A stretch of DNA of 64,000 nucleotides from Onchidella celtica (lineage: Eukaryota > Mollusca > Gastropoda > Systellommatophora > Onchidiidae): assembly GCA_963931925.1 (NCBI GenBank), contig OZ007579.1, forward strand, positions 38,911,457-38,975,456, in the 5' to 3' direction. Positions 1 through 10,868 of the stretch are shown here, piece by piece. Within the stretch, counting starts at the first letter, position 1, and every line of letters begins with the position of its first letter. The position numbers and the translations under genes are program-made. The notes under the pieces are model-generated. The model made no database searches, was not told where the DNA came from, and saw only the letters and a list, made by a program, of their open reading frames with translations.

Positions 1-1042
1 GTGATTGGTGATAGCCCCTATGCTGCCCCTGGGCTTGCCCACTATAGGCACCACGCTGACGCGACCTGTCCCTAAGTCCTGCCGGCGACCCCTCGGCAAC
101 GGCGACGTACCCAGCATCTTGGACGTACGCCCTGGCGACTGGTTTGGACGGATGCGCCGTACGGTATGCCTCCGCCAACTTAGACGCCTCCTGCACCGTC
201 GCGGGTTCGTTCTCTTTCAGGAAAGCCACCAGATCTTTGTGGCACGACGCGTACAGCTGGTCACGGATCATTAAGTCTTTCAGTTTAGCAAAATCCGCGC
301 CCACATGCGCCAAGTCTACCCAGTTCGCGAAATACTCCGTTAGTCTCGCGACGAAGGCAGCAAAGTCCTCCCTGGTATCTGCACGTGCCCGCCTAAACTG
401 CTCCCGGAAATATTCCTCGGTACGCGCAAATCGGCGAAGCAGCAAAGCCTTCAGCTTATCGTAATCTTGCACGTCTTCGCGCTGTAGCTCTTTAAAGTAG
501 GTTAACGCTCGCCCCTGCAATAGAGACGCCAGGTACGTGGCCCATAATTCCTTATTTTCCCCCCATTGCAATTGTGCGTTCAGTTCGAACCTGTAAAGGA
601 AGGCGTCTATGTCGTCCTTCCGGTCGTCGAACGTAGGGAGCTTAATCCTAACGCCACCCTTATTGTGTACCTGCCGCTCAGCCGTTTCCGCTGGCGTATT
701 CTTCTTGAGTTCTAACTCCGCAATCTTTACTTGCGCCTCTATCTCCTTTAACCTTATCTCTTGCTCCCTTTCCTTAGCCTGTCTCTCCTGTTGCTGAGCT
801 TCTAACTCCTTTAACTTAAACTCCCTTTCCTGTTCCTTATCCTTAGCCTCTCTTTCTTGTTGCTGAGCCTTAGCCTCTCTTTCCTCTTCTCTCTGTCGCT
901 CTTGAGCCTCTTTTTCTCGCTCTCTATCCTTAGCACGCTCATCGCGCAAATCCGCCTGCTGTTCTTTAATCCAGCCGCGTAGCTCCTCTCCCTCCAGGCC
1001 AAGTTCCTTACCCAACTTCATTAGTTGTTGGAGTTCCGCCAT
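1..1042 (-). CDS. Gag of a Ty3/gypsy-type LTR retrotransposon, 5' part, running off the left edge
   Basis: The minus strand is open from an ATG at 1042 to the window edge (about 347 codons). The product begins MAELQQLMKLGKELGL, then has a long Glu/Arg/Gln/Lys-rich coiled-coil stretch (about residues 20-110) and a helical capsid-like region containing the motifs LPTFDDRKDDIDAFLYRFE, ALLLRRFARTEEYFREQF and LIRDQLYASCHKDLVAFLKE, followed by KLAEAYRTAHPSKP. This pattern is that of retrotransposon gag proteins in gypsy elements whose gag resembles SCAN domains. Gag forms the particle that packages the element RNA. No stop or frameshift is seen in this part. An LTR and primer-binding site upstream on the same strand support an LTR element. 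The protease and polymerase would lie left of the window. Confidence 0.85.
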   Translation of the reverse strand, partial: MAELQQLMKLGKELGLEGEELRGWIKEQQADLRDERAKDREREKEAQERQREEEREAKAQQQEREAKDKEQEREFKLKELEAQQQERQAKEREQEIRLKEIEAQVKIAELELKKNTPAETAERQVHNKGGVRIKLPTFDDRKDDIDAFLYRFELNAQLQWGENKELWATYLASLLQGRALTYFKELQREDVQDYDKLKALLLRRFARTEEYFREQFRRARADTREDFAAFVARLTEYFANWVDLAHVGADFAKLKDLMIRDQLYASCHKDLVAFLKENEPATVQEASKLAEAYRTAHPSKPVARAYVQDAGYVAVAEGSPAGLRDRSRQRGAYSGQAQGQHRGYHQS

Positions 1043-1991
1043 TTCACAGATTTATGGTTATGGTATATATTTAAAAAAAACGGCTAACCTGTCGGTATGA
1101 TAACTAACGACACGTCCAGAGACCTGAGATCACACCAGATATAACAATACCCAATTGTCCCAAATACAATTCAGAAATTTACCTTTACAGCACAACTAAT
1201 TCCATATCTATAAAATGCATAGCACTATTAATTATAAAAGAAAATAGAAATGACAAGAATGAAGAAATACAATAGAAGGACCACAAGTACGTCAAGGACA
1301 ACGAACCAGACTAGGACAAAGCTTCTACAAAAAAAAACTATAATGGAAAAAAAAATGCAACCTACTACGCCGATTACACAACACGGTACGAACGAGAACA
1401 GAGTCTGAAAAAAAAGAACGTATCTATAGATAGGTAGAAAGAGGGTCAAGAGAATACGTCTTCCTGCGGAACAGAGAAGATATCGACGCTACAATCTAAA
1501 CAAAAATACAGGTCCCTACAGAACTGTTCACTGTGATGAACGAAGTTCCAAATTTAGCCCACCTCCCGAAGAGGATAAACTACGCTCACCACAGCAAACC
1601 CGCGCCACCGCCCGTATAATCAATTACGACAAAAACAGCAAAAACAGGGAAACAGACAGATGAAAAGACAGCCCTCAATCCAGGGTACAAAATTTTCACT
1701 TAACTTTCAATTTTTGAAATTTTGAGTAAAACTCCTCCCTTTAATCGGAGCTCTGGCTGCTCGTCTCCTCAGGCTGCACGCACACACTCTGGAAAGTTTA
1801 AATACACATTAATACCTATTCATAGCAATACATGCATCAATACATATTATTATTCATAAACATACATAAATCATATCATCATGAAATTTCCATTCATCCC
1901 ACGAACAAAGACAACAGCACGAATTCCTAGCACAACAGAAAAACAACTAAATATAACGAATACACAATGTCAGAATGACCACAGGTAAACA
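1043..1991 (-). other. Untranslated leader of the left-edge gypsy element
   Basis: This is AT-rich sequence between the gag ATG and the primer-binding site, about 950 bases and long for a leader. No open frame with recognisable content is visible. Confidence 0.5.
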
Positions 1992-2027
1992 GGACGAGCC
2001 CCCAGTGTCACAACGGACGAGCCCCCA
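1992..2027 (-). promoter_or_regulatory. Duplicated tRNA-Pro primer-binding site
   Basis: Read on the minus strand, TGGGGGCTCGTCC occurs twice (2027-2015 and 2004-1992). It is complementary to the 3' end of metazoan tRNA-Pro, the primer used by many retroviruses and gypsy elements. Each copy is preceded by GTGACAC, so the duplicated unit of about 23 bp (1991-2013 and 2014-2036) contains the LTR terminus plus the primer site. Confidence 0.75.
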
Positions 2028-2028
2028 G

Positions 2029-3219
2029 TGTCACAAATCCCAGACTGGGAGATGTAATAGTTTATGACAGGACGACAATCACGAACAAACAAGTTTAACA
2101 CTTAACAAAACAATCCATCAGACTCACACATTTATTAAACCTAATTATACATATAATAGCGCAATTACATACATTATATCATTGAAATGAACTGCCGTAC
2201 AACGGCCTTATTCTCACACACACTCTCCCTCGGATCCACAATCCGGTAGTTACTCCTAAAGGCACTTCGGCCTCAGCCTCTCCCCTCAGGGTCTTAATAG
2301 TACATTAATGATTCACTGGCACCGCAGTCTCTCAGTATCCCCTTTCTATTGTCATACACCTTAATATTCCACTCGCATCTCCACAGGGCAATAACACATT
2401 ATTATTTCCATAGCCATCAACATGGCAACAACATAGTATCAGTTCACTAGCCTATCAACATGGCAACAATATAGTATCTCATTCACTCTCATATCTACGT
2501 CCCTGTCCGTGGCCTGACTGCCACGACTTTATGTGCCTCTACTGTCCTGCACTGACAGCCTCACTTCTGGCCTATGTGTGGCCTCCGGCCCTATGCTGGC
2601 CTATCCCCTGTGCTCCTCGAGGTGGCTCTGCGGCCCGTCCCCGACACCTACAAGAATAACATTACATTGGTATAATACCCTACCATTTCTATTCACTCCA
2701 CCTCTCCTTACAACCCATGAAACGTACACACACTAGTTCACCTTTCACTCACCGCACATCTTACGGTAACACACTTCCATCGGAGTACACACTACTCACT
2801 CGCGCTACAAATCCATGAACTCACTTTCATCTATCGCTCGTGGCGCACATTGCTATATCCAATATCAAGGACTTCCACATTCCTCACATATACTTATTCA
2901 CATCATGGTAATAGACGAATATAATATAATACATCAATCATAATAATCAATCAACGTTCTACATACCAGTCATAACTGGAAAGACTCTCACTAGTCTTCT
3001 CGACTGCTTCCCTTTATGTCCGCCCGATGGGCTTTTATTCACAGGTCCGATCCCTAGGACCTTCTAACTTGCAGTGATAGTAATACCGCGCTTTCGCCTC
3101 ATTCAGACCCCGCCCCCACTCATGACATGCACGACTTTTCTTCCCTGTCTCCGTGCGTTAATTTTACTCTCCTCCTTTCCCCCCGTAATTATTAACTATC
3201 GCTCACTCCACTCGTGACA
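2029..3219 (-). repeat. 5' LTR of the left-edge gypsy element
   Basis: On the minus strand the segment begins TGTCAC (3219-3214) and ends GTGACA (2034-2029), the short inverted ends expected of an LTR. It ends one base before the tRNA-Pro primer site. An AATAAA hexamer is present on the minus strand (2136-2131). Length is about 1.19 kb. The outer boundary rests on the inverted ends only, because the second LTR is outside the window. Confidence 0.6.
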
Positions 3220-3861
3220 GTGTGTGCCAATATGATATCGAATGGAAAAAAAAAAACTTGATTGATGTGGGTTATCATCTGAATATGAACTCACCAAGTT
3301 GTTCAATTCCGTTGAAAATTGGTATTTAATAAACGGAAAAACTCTTTCTGTAAAAATAGAACTAGTATTGGAACGAACCTGAATAATTATTTCGCGCATT
3401 TGGTAATTAGCAGCACATTGCTGAGATTAGGGCAGTCAGATATTGTGATGCTGTTATCAGCCGGATATCATTGTTGGACTAAATATCGATAAAGCTGACA
3501 TGTTTTTTTTTTAACCTTTGGACATGGAGGCCCTATCAAATGGAACCACGTGAGACTCAAACGTCCTGGGGGAGCCCTTCAAAACAAAACAACTACAAAA
3601 AAACAACAGTTTTCAAAAGTAATGCTGATCCTATGTAGCTTGATATGAACAAAAAACAACGTCAGAAATTCTAGCTGGTCTGTGCAAAGGAAATATAGAC
3701 AAAAACTTTCCGCGATAAAAGGTCTGGACCTTGTTTGTTTATTGGAGCCATACATCAGAAAGTATTTTTCAGCCGGAGATGAGAACTATTAATTTTCTGA
3801 CTGCAGATTGAAGCCTTCAAGCCTGAGCCAGGAGATCTAGGATAGGACGTGAGAATCTAGT
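3220..3861. other. No gene recognised
   Basis: AT-rich unique-looking sequence with homopolymer runs. No conserved frame or repeat was recognised. Confidence 0.4.
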
Positions 3862-4050
3862 ACAGTGGTTCTCAGCCTTTCTTGTCCCATGTCCCACTTC
3901 AATTTTACATTTAAAAAAAACAACAACCAAAAACACGCAAAACATAACAAAACAAAACAAAAAAAAAAAGTGCATCTCACCACGATCGGGCAAAGTTAGT
4001 AGACAATCTATACAAAAGCTTTTTATGGCTATCTGTATGAATATGTTCAG

Positions 4051-4141
<91 letters not shown>

Positions 4142-4541
4142 ATCCCGTAGTCTCGCGGACCGTTTGGGACGCCACAGGTGATCTGGCAACCAGCATCCTC
4201 CATTCCTCTCGGTTTTCTGATCTCCTGATTGTATCGCTCAACCTCAAGCCCGTCCATTCTGGGATATTTCAGTACCGGTATGTATATAATACATTCAAAA
4301 GAAGTTTTAACTTAAACTTTATTTCAAGTTTTAGTCTGAGCTAAACAAGGAAACGCATTAATACGACATAAAGAAACAATTAACAGTTTATCCATACAGT
4401 TAACTTAAAAACAAACAACAACATGAAATTAAGACTTCTATGAAAAATCCCAACTCCCACCCCCTCCCCCCATTCAGAAGTCTCTCCCCCAACCAAAATA
4501 TTGCCAAATCCCACCAGTGCGATCCACCTTGAGAAACATTA
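3862..4541. mobile_element. Probable hAT-family non-autonomous relic
   Basis: The left end CAGTGGTTCTCAGCCTTT resembles the common hAT terminal sequence (CAGTGGTTCTCAACC). Near the right end the complementary-type sequence CCTTGAGAAACATTAATCCAG occurs, but with an interruption. No transposase frame is present. The interior is split by a CT dinucleotide tract. The right end may have been altered by the neighbouring MITE. Confidence 0.4.
4053..4141. repeat. (CT)n microsatellite
   Basis: Nearly uninterrupted CT dinucleotides for about 88 bases, with a single T insertion near 4130. Open frames across it are Arg/Glu artefacts. Confidence 0.95.
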
Positions 4542-4544
4542 ATC

Positions 4545-4728
4545 CAGTGGCGGACCTACATTTTTGGGACCCTGATGGGTGAACTATTATGAGGCCCCTT
4601 GACAACCAGCAACAATAGGAGAACATCCAAAATCCACTCATTAAAAAAAATAGTTTTTTTCATGACCTCTCCGGGATTAGGGGCCCTGAAATTTAAGCTT
4701 CATTAGTTTCATGGTAGATCCGTCACTG
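4545..4728. mobile_element. Short hAT-like MITE
   Basis: Terminal inverted repeats CAGTGGCGGACCTAC (4545-4559) and CAGTGACGGATCTAC (complement of 4728-4714) bound 184 bp with no coding capacity. The CAGTGGCGGATC start is typical of many hAT-type MITEs. No clean 8-bp target duplication is visible. Confidence 0.6.
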
Positions 4729-5540
4729 CCTGAACTGGTCTAGTAGGTCCTTGCTACTGAATCGTTGGCACTGTAATGAAATTCACTGCATCAAATGTCA
4801 CAGTTTTACAAACACAAGTGAGACGTCCTATAAGAAAGGATTTTTGCATTGGACTGTTTTGTACTTTTGTGTTATCTACTGATCTGGCCAAACATAATGC
4901 GTGGGCCTATCTGGCCTCAGTCTGAGCACGAATGTAATTAATGATAACAATGATAGAGGCCTAAAAATATATCGAGATCTGGGCCATTTTTTTTTTTTTT
5001 TTTGATTGCCCTTAGTCACACAACCAGATTCAGTAACACGGGAGATAACTGGGGAAACGTTGCCGTCTAAACAAGTCGTGAATCTTGATAGAAAATGCCA
5101 GAATGAGGGACAAATAACCCGAGACCTCAGTTCTTGCTTATTCTAGCTCCATTTTCTAAAAAAAAACAAAAAAAACCTGGAGGTCTGTTAGTATTATAGA
5201 AGAGGTATAACAAATGCACACTTTGGCATTTGTTTAAAATGCGTTGCAGCACATATCAAGCTGTTTTACAGTTCCCATTTCTTCCAACTCTTATCATAAT
5301 ACATTTACTGAAACCGCAAACGTTTTTAACGTCGAATTTCTCAAAGTGGAGTTGGAACAATCAAGAACTAAGGTCACGAACTCATGACACTCCACCAAGC
5401 AGGCCAGAATTCATCGCTCTTCAACTGCTGCGCACAGATTTAATACTGCAGTCCTTTAAAAATAACTGGAATTGTGGTGGTGACAACACACTGGTTATTC
5501 AGAGTTTCTGGTTCCTTGATTCCATTTTCGGGGTCGGTCC
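4729..5540. other. No gene recognised
   Basis: Contains a poly-T run near 4987-5003 and short A-rich tracts. No credible coding or repeat signature was found. Confidence 0.4.
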
Positions 5541-5660
5541 TCTCTGTCTGTCTGTCCATCTCTCTCTGTCTCTCCGTCTGTCTGTCTGTCTCTCTCTCTG
5601 TTTATCTGTCTGTCTGTCTGTCTCTCTTTGTCTGTCTGTCTCACTCTCTCTCCAGATCCT
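5541..5660. repeat. TCTG/TC-rich microsatellite block
   Basis: Irregular runs of TCTG and TC units. Leu/Ser/Val-rich frames across it are low-complexity artefacts. Confidence 0.9.
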
Positions 5661-5874
5661 AGCTTATTTTGCGAACCTGGGGGTAGATTGCTCAGCTGAG
5701 AGATGATGGGTCAGATCCTCCACTTTTCCACTGATTTCTAATCTTTGCATCACTTTTTTAGTTCATGAGCCTTATCGTGTAATCGGGAGAAGACGAGGCG
5801 AAAGAAGAATCCACGTACAAGCGCACACACAGATACTGATAGACAGAGAGAGGCACGCATGTACTTAAGGAGAC

Positions 5875-5937
5875 AGACAACGACAGACAGACAGACAGGG
5901 AGACAGATAAAGACACAGTGTAATAAATACAAAGAGA

Positions 5938-6022
<85 letters not shown>

Positions 6023-6029
6023 CGAGAGG
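5875..6029. repeat. CAGA/(GA)n microsatellite block
   Basis: CAGA units near 5875-5905 are followed by an uninterrupted GA tract at 5939-6014 with minor interruptions to 6029. It is roughly the reverse complement of the pyrimidine block at 5541-5660. Confidence 0.9.
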
Positions 6030-7419
6030 CAATTGCTTCTCTGTAATTATTTATTGTTATTAATTTGCTGTTATCTCTCCTTCCAATATTAATTAAGCAT
6101 CCCACATGATCAAACTTCGTTCACTCACTCACAGTTTATCTGTTCATGTGCGCACGCGATTCTATTTTTAACCTCGTGAGTGCTTACAAACGTATGGATG
6201 CCGGGTGCCTCGTAGGGGTCAAAGTTGAGGGCAGAGCGTGAGCTTGGAAGGTGGGGCGCACAAAGTCTTACATTGATAGAACAAGGAGGAAGTTTGGCGG
6301 TGAGCAGCAGCCAGACTCTCCGACTTGTATTACTCATGTGTGTGCTCGCCCCAGTTTCATTCCGCCGTGATAGGTAGCCATTTTGCTGAAGACATCGTTC
6401 CGGGAAGTCAATCTAATCCAACAAGGAAACTTCTCAAGACTGAGTTAGGCACATTTGGCTGTAAAACCTATCTCGTGAAAGGTGAAAAGAGGATTAAAAG
6501 CCAACTAGAATCTAGTAAGTTGAGTTCTCTTTGCCTTGTTAGTTCCACACCCGTTTAATTTATCTGTTATGCGTTTGTGATAGCCAGTACATACATGCCT
6601 CAAACACACACACACAATAATATGCGCGCGCAGAAAAAAAAAAAAAAAGGTATGAACAACGGAACAAAAACAACAAGAACAACAACGACAAAACTTGAAA
6701 CTGGACTTTATTCAATACTGCTGACATTAAAAGTAATGAAAGACTTTTTTTTGGTATGTTTTACGTTATTAATTCGGTGAACTTTTTTGCGTTCAGATAA
6801 ACAAACAAGAGTGTTCACCTTTAATAAATATACGTAGGCCTATATTATGTAGGCTATACTTTACAAACAAATCAAACACATAAGCAAGGCGAGTCAGTGT
6901 TTGTAATGTGTGATAAGCGAACCATCCCCGAGTGAATTGTATCGTTTTGTACATGGACAATGCAATTGGTTTGTCTGTCTTGTTTTCCGGCATAAGCTTA
7001 ATAGTATGTCTCCGCCTCCTGCATAAGCCACTCCTTAATATTTCTCGTGAAGTCCTACCCTTCCCATCCCCTGCACACATCGATTTGTAGGTGTTACAAA
7101 AACGATCTAAGTTGAATAGGACTTTTGGTGTCGTGCAAACTGCTCTCTAGATCGAATGGTTATGAAGAAGTCCGGATGCATTCCTTTTCACCTGAATACT
7201 ATTTTTTCCTAGGCAGGCTTTGTGGGTGCACACTTCGTGAAAGTATTTTTAAAATAAGAAAACGCCAAATTCTTTCTGTTGTGGCAAAATCATTGAATCA
7301 ACCACACAATGGTGTCTCTGCAGCCAACCCCTAACTCTATTCCTTTTACAATGTTACTATATTATTGCACAATCAATCTGTGTGCGCATAATACGAGTGA
7401 ATGTGCAAATATTATTACC
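6030..7419. other. No gene recognised
   Basis: Short open frames only, for example 6325-6558 and 6793-7080. None carries a recognisable motif. A poly-A run lies at about 6633-6648. Confidence 0.4.
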
Positions 7420-7432
7420 ATAATATTACAAT
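7420..7432. repeat. Target-site duplication, left copy
   Basis: ATAATATTACAAT, repeated exactly at 7820-7832 on the other side of the truncated LINE. Confidence 0.9.
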
Positions 7433-7819
7433 TTTTCTCTACGGGGAACTTGCTACTGGCAACCGACCCAGAGGTAGGCCACATCTGCGATTCAAAGACA
7501 CTTGCAAGGTCACGATGAAAGCATTCAACATCGACCCCAATGAATGGGAGAACCTTGCAAGTGATCGAAGCAGATGGAGACAAAAATTGCGCAGTGGCAC
7601 GCTCGCAATAGACTTCAAGGCAAAAGAAACATACCTGACAAAACGACAGAGGCGGAATGAAAACACTCGCCAAAGTGAACCCAAAAGACTGACCTGCAAT
7701 CACTGCCATCGCACTCTCGGGTCAAACATTGGTAGAATAAGCCACGAGAGAAGCTGTCAGTCAAAGTGAAAGTGAATATTCTAGCTGCTAAGACCGTCTG
7801 TAAAGACGCTAAAGGCCAT
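7433..7819 (+). mobile_element. 5'-truncated LINE insertion (same family as the 25-29 kb element)
   Basis: From about 7435 the sequence matches the last 390 bases of the intact LINE ending near 29432, with one difference seen by eye (G versus A in the GCAAGTGATCG / GCAAATGATCG stretch). It encodes the C-terminal part of the LINE protein (frame 7401-7769), including the final Cys-x2-Cys...His-x3-Cys cluster, then the 3' UTR ending AAAGGCCATATAAT. The insert lies between two perfect 13-bp copies of ATAATATTACAAT (7420-7432 and 7820-7832). This is a standard target-primed reverse transcription product and, given the near identity, recent. Confidence 0.93.
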
Positions 7820-7832
7820 ATAATATTACAAT
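7820..7832. repeat. Target-site duplication, right copy
   Basis: Second exact copy of ATAATATTACAAT after the LINE 3' end. Confidence 0.9.
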
Positions 7833-8586
7833 GTTCTCATTCCCTGGAGCAAATACATGTGCTTTTGTGTGAAACGGTATGCGGTAAGTCCTGTCCATCT
7901 GAAAAAAACAACAAAAGCGTTCGGTCAATAGCGTCAGTATCAGGCCTAAAAGATGTCTGTTATAGCCAAAGCCTACCTACCACTCATTGCAGCCAGCCTG
8001 TATAGTATTTTTATTTTCACTTGAGCACTCATTCTGTAAAATCAGTCTGTCGGCAGTACTGCATTAGGTAAAATTCTGTGTGTGGCAATTCTTCTTCTTC
8101 TTCTTTCGTTCACCGATCTAAATCTGCAGACTTGTTCTTTTAAGAAAATCTACGGTTTTCTGCAGTTCTGGGAGAGCACCATAGCGTTTGATATTCAGGT
8201 CGGTAGGTTTGGGCCAATATGTTTCTCGCAGTGCTGAGAAGAGTGTGCAGTTCTGCAATAATATATATGCTCTGTGTTTTGAGAAGACTGGCTGCACTCA
8301 CTGGCAATAATACACCATGTTTAAGTGTATTGTTTTCCTGATTTTGACACTTTTCTTCACTGTATAGTGTAGGCCTTATTTCCAGGATAACTTCTGTCTT
8401 GTGAACCTTTGCATTGAGTTTTTCTGGGTACTATGACTTATCCTTGTGCAAAGCTACCTTTTTCTTGTACGTTCAGCAAGTTTTACAAGCGTAGCTACCG
8501 ACATTTTGAACACATGGCACAATCAGTGAATGGTCTCAATGAATATCATGCTCTCTTGCTATGTGGAAATGTTATTGTAATTCCAG
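7833..8586 (+). other. Upstream/intronic region of the myosin light chain gene
   Basis: No coding exon was recognised. The first coding exon is preceded by a splice acceptor (TTATTGTAATTCCAG), so at least one untranslated 5' exon must lie somewhere upstream. It could not be located from sequence alone. Confidence 0.45.
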
Positions 8587-8693
8587 GCACCATGTCGAGC
8601 ACACGCACCAAGAAGAAACAGAGGACGAGGACACAGAGATACACGTCCAATGTGTTCGCCATGTTTAATCAAGCACAGATACAGGAATTCAAG
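8587..8693 (+). CDS. Myosin regulatory light chain, first coding exon
   Basis: The gene encodes the regulatory light chain of conventional (non-muscle/smooth-type) myosin II, which wraps the IQ helix of the heavy chain and controls motor activity by phosphorylation. The exon follows an acceptor ending TTCCAG, carries five untranslated bases and starts at ATG 8592. Its 34 residues form a basic N-terminus and then TQRYTSNVFAMFNQAQIQEF. Thr18 and Ser19 fall exactly at the numbering of the myosin light chain kinase targets, and the basic residues upstream fit the kinase. The donor GTCAGT follows AAG in phase 0. The three coding exons join without frame conflict to 194 aa, slightly longer than the usual 170-175. 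Position 17 is Tyr where many relatives have Ala. The identity is very secure. A gene symbol is not assigned because muscle and non-muscle paralogues cannot be separated here. Confidence 0.95.
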
Positions 8694-9607
8694 GTCAGTG
8701 CTTCACCCCCCCCCCCCCCCCACGCGAACAAAAACACCGAATCTGATAGAACAACCTAAGACTCTAGAGCTGGCAGTGAAAGACAGTACATGTATTCTTA
8801 ATAATAAAATCATGTATATTATTTTTTTATAATGTATTGTCATCTGTTCATCCATCCTGGCGCAAGACGAAATGAAATTTCTACCGCAGCAAAACTGCGG
8901 GGTCGCAGCGAGGCTTAAAGCAAAGTAAAAAATTTGCAAAGAGAAGAAGTTGTATATACATAGCAAAGCCTCGCGTAAGAAATAACATTCAAATGATACA
9001 ATGAAAAAAAAGAAACAAGGGACACACACACACACACACACACACGTACACACAAAATCTCAATATTTCGGTGAAGCACCTTTGAAAAAAAACAACAACA
9101 AAACAACAACAATAGACAACAAATTGGAAAATTGAACAGATAAAACAATCGAACAATAAATAAAAAATCAGAATGTGTAATATATTATGCAGAATAGTAA
9201 TACGGTAACTTATCTGCGAGACGGCACAGGTATGATCAATTCCGAAATAACGGGACAAAATATTTATTAAGCTTATTAAGAAGAACACTTGCTGTAAACT
9301 TTTAAGAAGCGTGCACTTTATTTATTATTATTATTATTATTATTTTTTTTTTGTGTTGGTGAAGGCATCAAATAACTCCTGACTCCTAGACATACAATAT
9401 CGATCTTGTTTTTGTCATCGAACAATCACTTCTTAGCGACAGACTTAAATGTACAAATTAAATGTACATTTTGTGTTTCTTGGGTCTTTTACCAGCCCAC
9501 TCTCTCATGAGCTTCAAATTTTTTCCCCATAACATGAAGAACAAAACTGTTTAGTGTTCGTTTTGAAAATAATCCGTAGCTGGCATTTTCAATGTCCCAT
9601 TAAACAG
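8694..9607 (+). other. Intron 1 of the myosin light chain gene
   Basis: GT...AG intron. It holds a poly-C run just after the donor (about 8706-8720), a (CA)n tract near 9022-9044 and a TTA trinucleotide run near 9320-9343. No other gene is seen. Confidence 0.75.
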
Positions 9608-9848
9608 GAAGCCTTCAATATGATAGACCAGAACCGTGACGGCTACATTGATAAGGAAGATCTGTTCGAGATGTTCACGTCACTAGGCAAGAATCCTACA
9701 GATGATGACCTTGACTTCATGATCAACATGGCGCCGGGACCTATCAACTTCACCATGTTTTTGACTCTTTTTGGCGAGAAACTCAATGGAACGGACCCAG
9801 AGGAAGTCATAAAGAATGCATTTGCTTGCTTCGATGAGAGAAATATTG
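9608..9848 (+). CDS. Myosin regulatory light chain, second coding exon (EF-hands 1 and 2)
   Basis: The acceptor TAAACAG precedes GAA. The exon is 241 nt (80 codons plus one base) and ends before GTGAGA. It encodes EF-hand 1, whose loop [12 protein letters not shown] has Asp, Asn, Asp and the final acidic residue needed for Mg/Ca binding. The conserved linker [11 protein letters not shown] and the [11 protein letters not shown] segment follow. The last complete residues are FDERNI, and the split Gly codon is completed in the next exon. Order and sequence match the regulatory light chain throughout. Confidence 0.95.
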
Positions 9849-9917
9849 GTGAGAATTTGTGAAGTTGGCTTTGATTCGCGACAAATAGGCAGTGGTTGGT
9901 TCAGAGAGTATAGATGT

Positions 9918-10218
9918 ATAGAGAGGGTTCACTTCCGCCTAATCGCGAAACTAGGTCGCTGCGGTAAACAAGAAACTGAAGAATTGAAAGAGGCCTTCTT
10001 CACCAAAGATAGTGTGCATATCTGTTTAGTGTGGTTAGTTCATATTTTTGGGCTGAATGAAACTATTTAGAGCTATTTGTAAGCTCTTACGCCACGTGGA
10101 AATGCACAAACCGGTTTTGTTTACCGCAGCGACCTACTTTCCGCTCCATGCTAACAATGGTTTCGCGGCGCCTCCCGTGTCTCGCAGTGCAAATCGACCA
10201 ATAGTGAACCCTCTCTAT
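9918..10218. mobile_element. Foldback MITE in the myosin light chain intron
   Basis: Perfect 15-bp inverted ends ATAGAGAGGGTTCAC (9918-9932; complement of 10218-10204) enclose a second inverted pair GGTCGCTGCGGTAAACAA (about 9953-9971, complement near 10117-10135). The 301-bp unit has no coding content and would fold on itself. The target duplication is unclear and the superfamily is not assigned. Confidence 0.6.
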
Positions 10219-10868
10219 GTCATAATGACGTCATTGCCAGCGATTTTCGTAGAAGAGTGGTATATTATTAAGTGATTAGTTTCATATGTTGGAAGTTTTA
10301 ACACAGCAGATAAATGGGTAGGCACATGATTATCATAATACATTGTACTTTACACATGCTGTAATCATATAAATTGTGTAAAATCTAAAAGCGGAAATGT
10401 ACCGTGCATGTATAACAATTTATGAATTCACAATACTGCACATATACATGTAGCGGTACATGTGTAACTGTCACAGCTTAGCAGTGGAAACGGTTAGTGT
10501 GTTTGTAGTGTTAATACTCAGTGTGTCAACAGTAATTTCAAGTTTATTCACAATTGTGTCTGGTGACGACAGGATTATATTCTAGTGGCAGACTGAATTT
10601 CTTTAATTCTTGTAAAATGATATTTGGGACTATAACTAACTGCCGGCTGGTGACACGAACATTATGGGGATTTAGCCTTTTCATGCAAAGTGGTAACTAG
10701 ATTTTATTTTGTGTGGTTGCAGAAACGTTTCAAATCCTACGACAAACTCTTTTCCGCGTACCTAATAGTGGTACATGCAATTAATTGCGTACATTTCAGT
10801 GTGCATGTATTTCTAAGCAAATGCATGTACACTGTACACGTATAGTGGTGAGATTATTGCTTCAGCAC

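Noticed and set aside
3817..4257. 146-codon minus-strand open frame with long Arg-Glu run
   Set aside because: It is a translation of the (CT)n microsatellite with no conserved flank.
5758..6105. Leu/Ser-rich open frame that looks like a membrane protein
   Set aside because: Produced by the GA/CT microsatellite; no start context or conserved motif.
8703..9288. Several minus-strand hydrophobic frames
   Set aside because: They overlap CA, AAC and poly-C low-complexity tracts in the myosin light chain intron.
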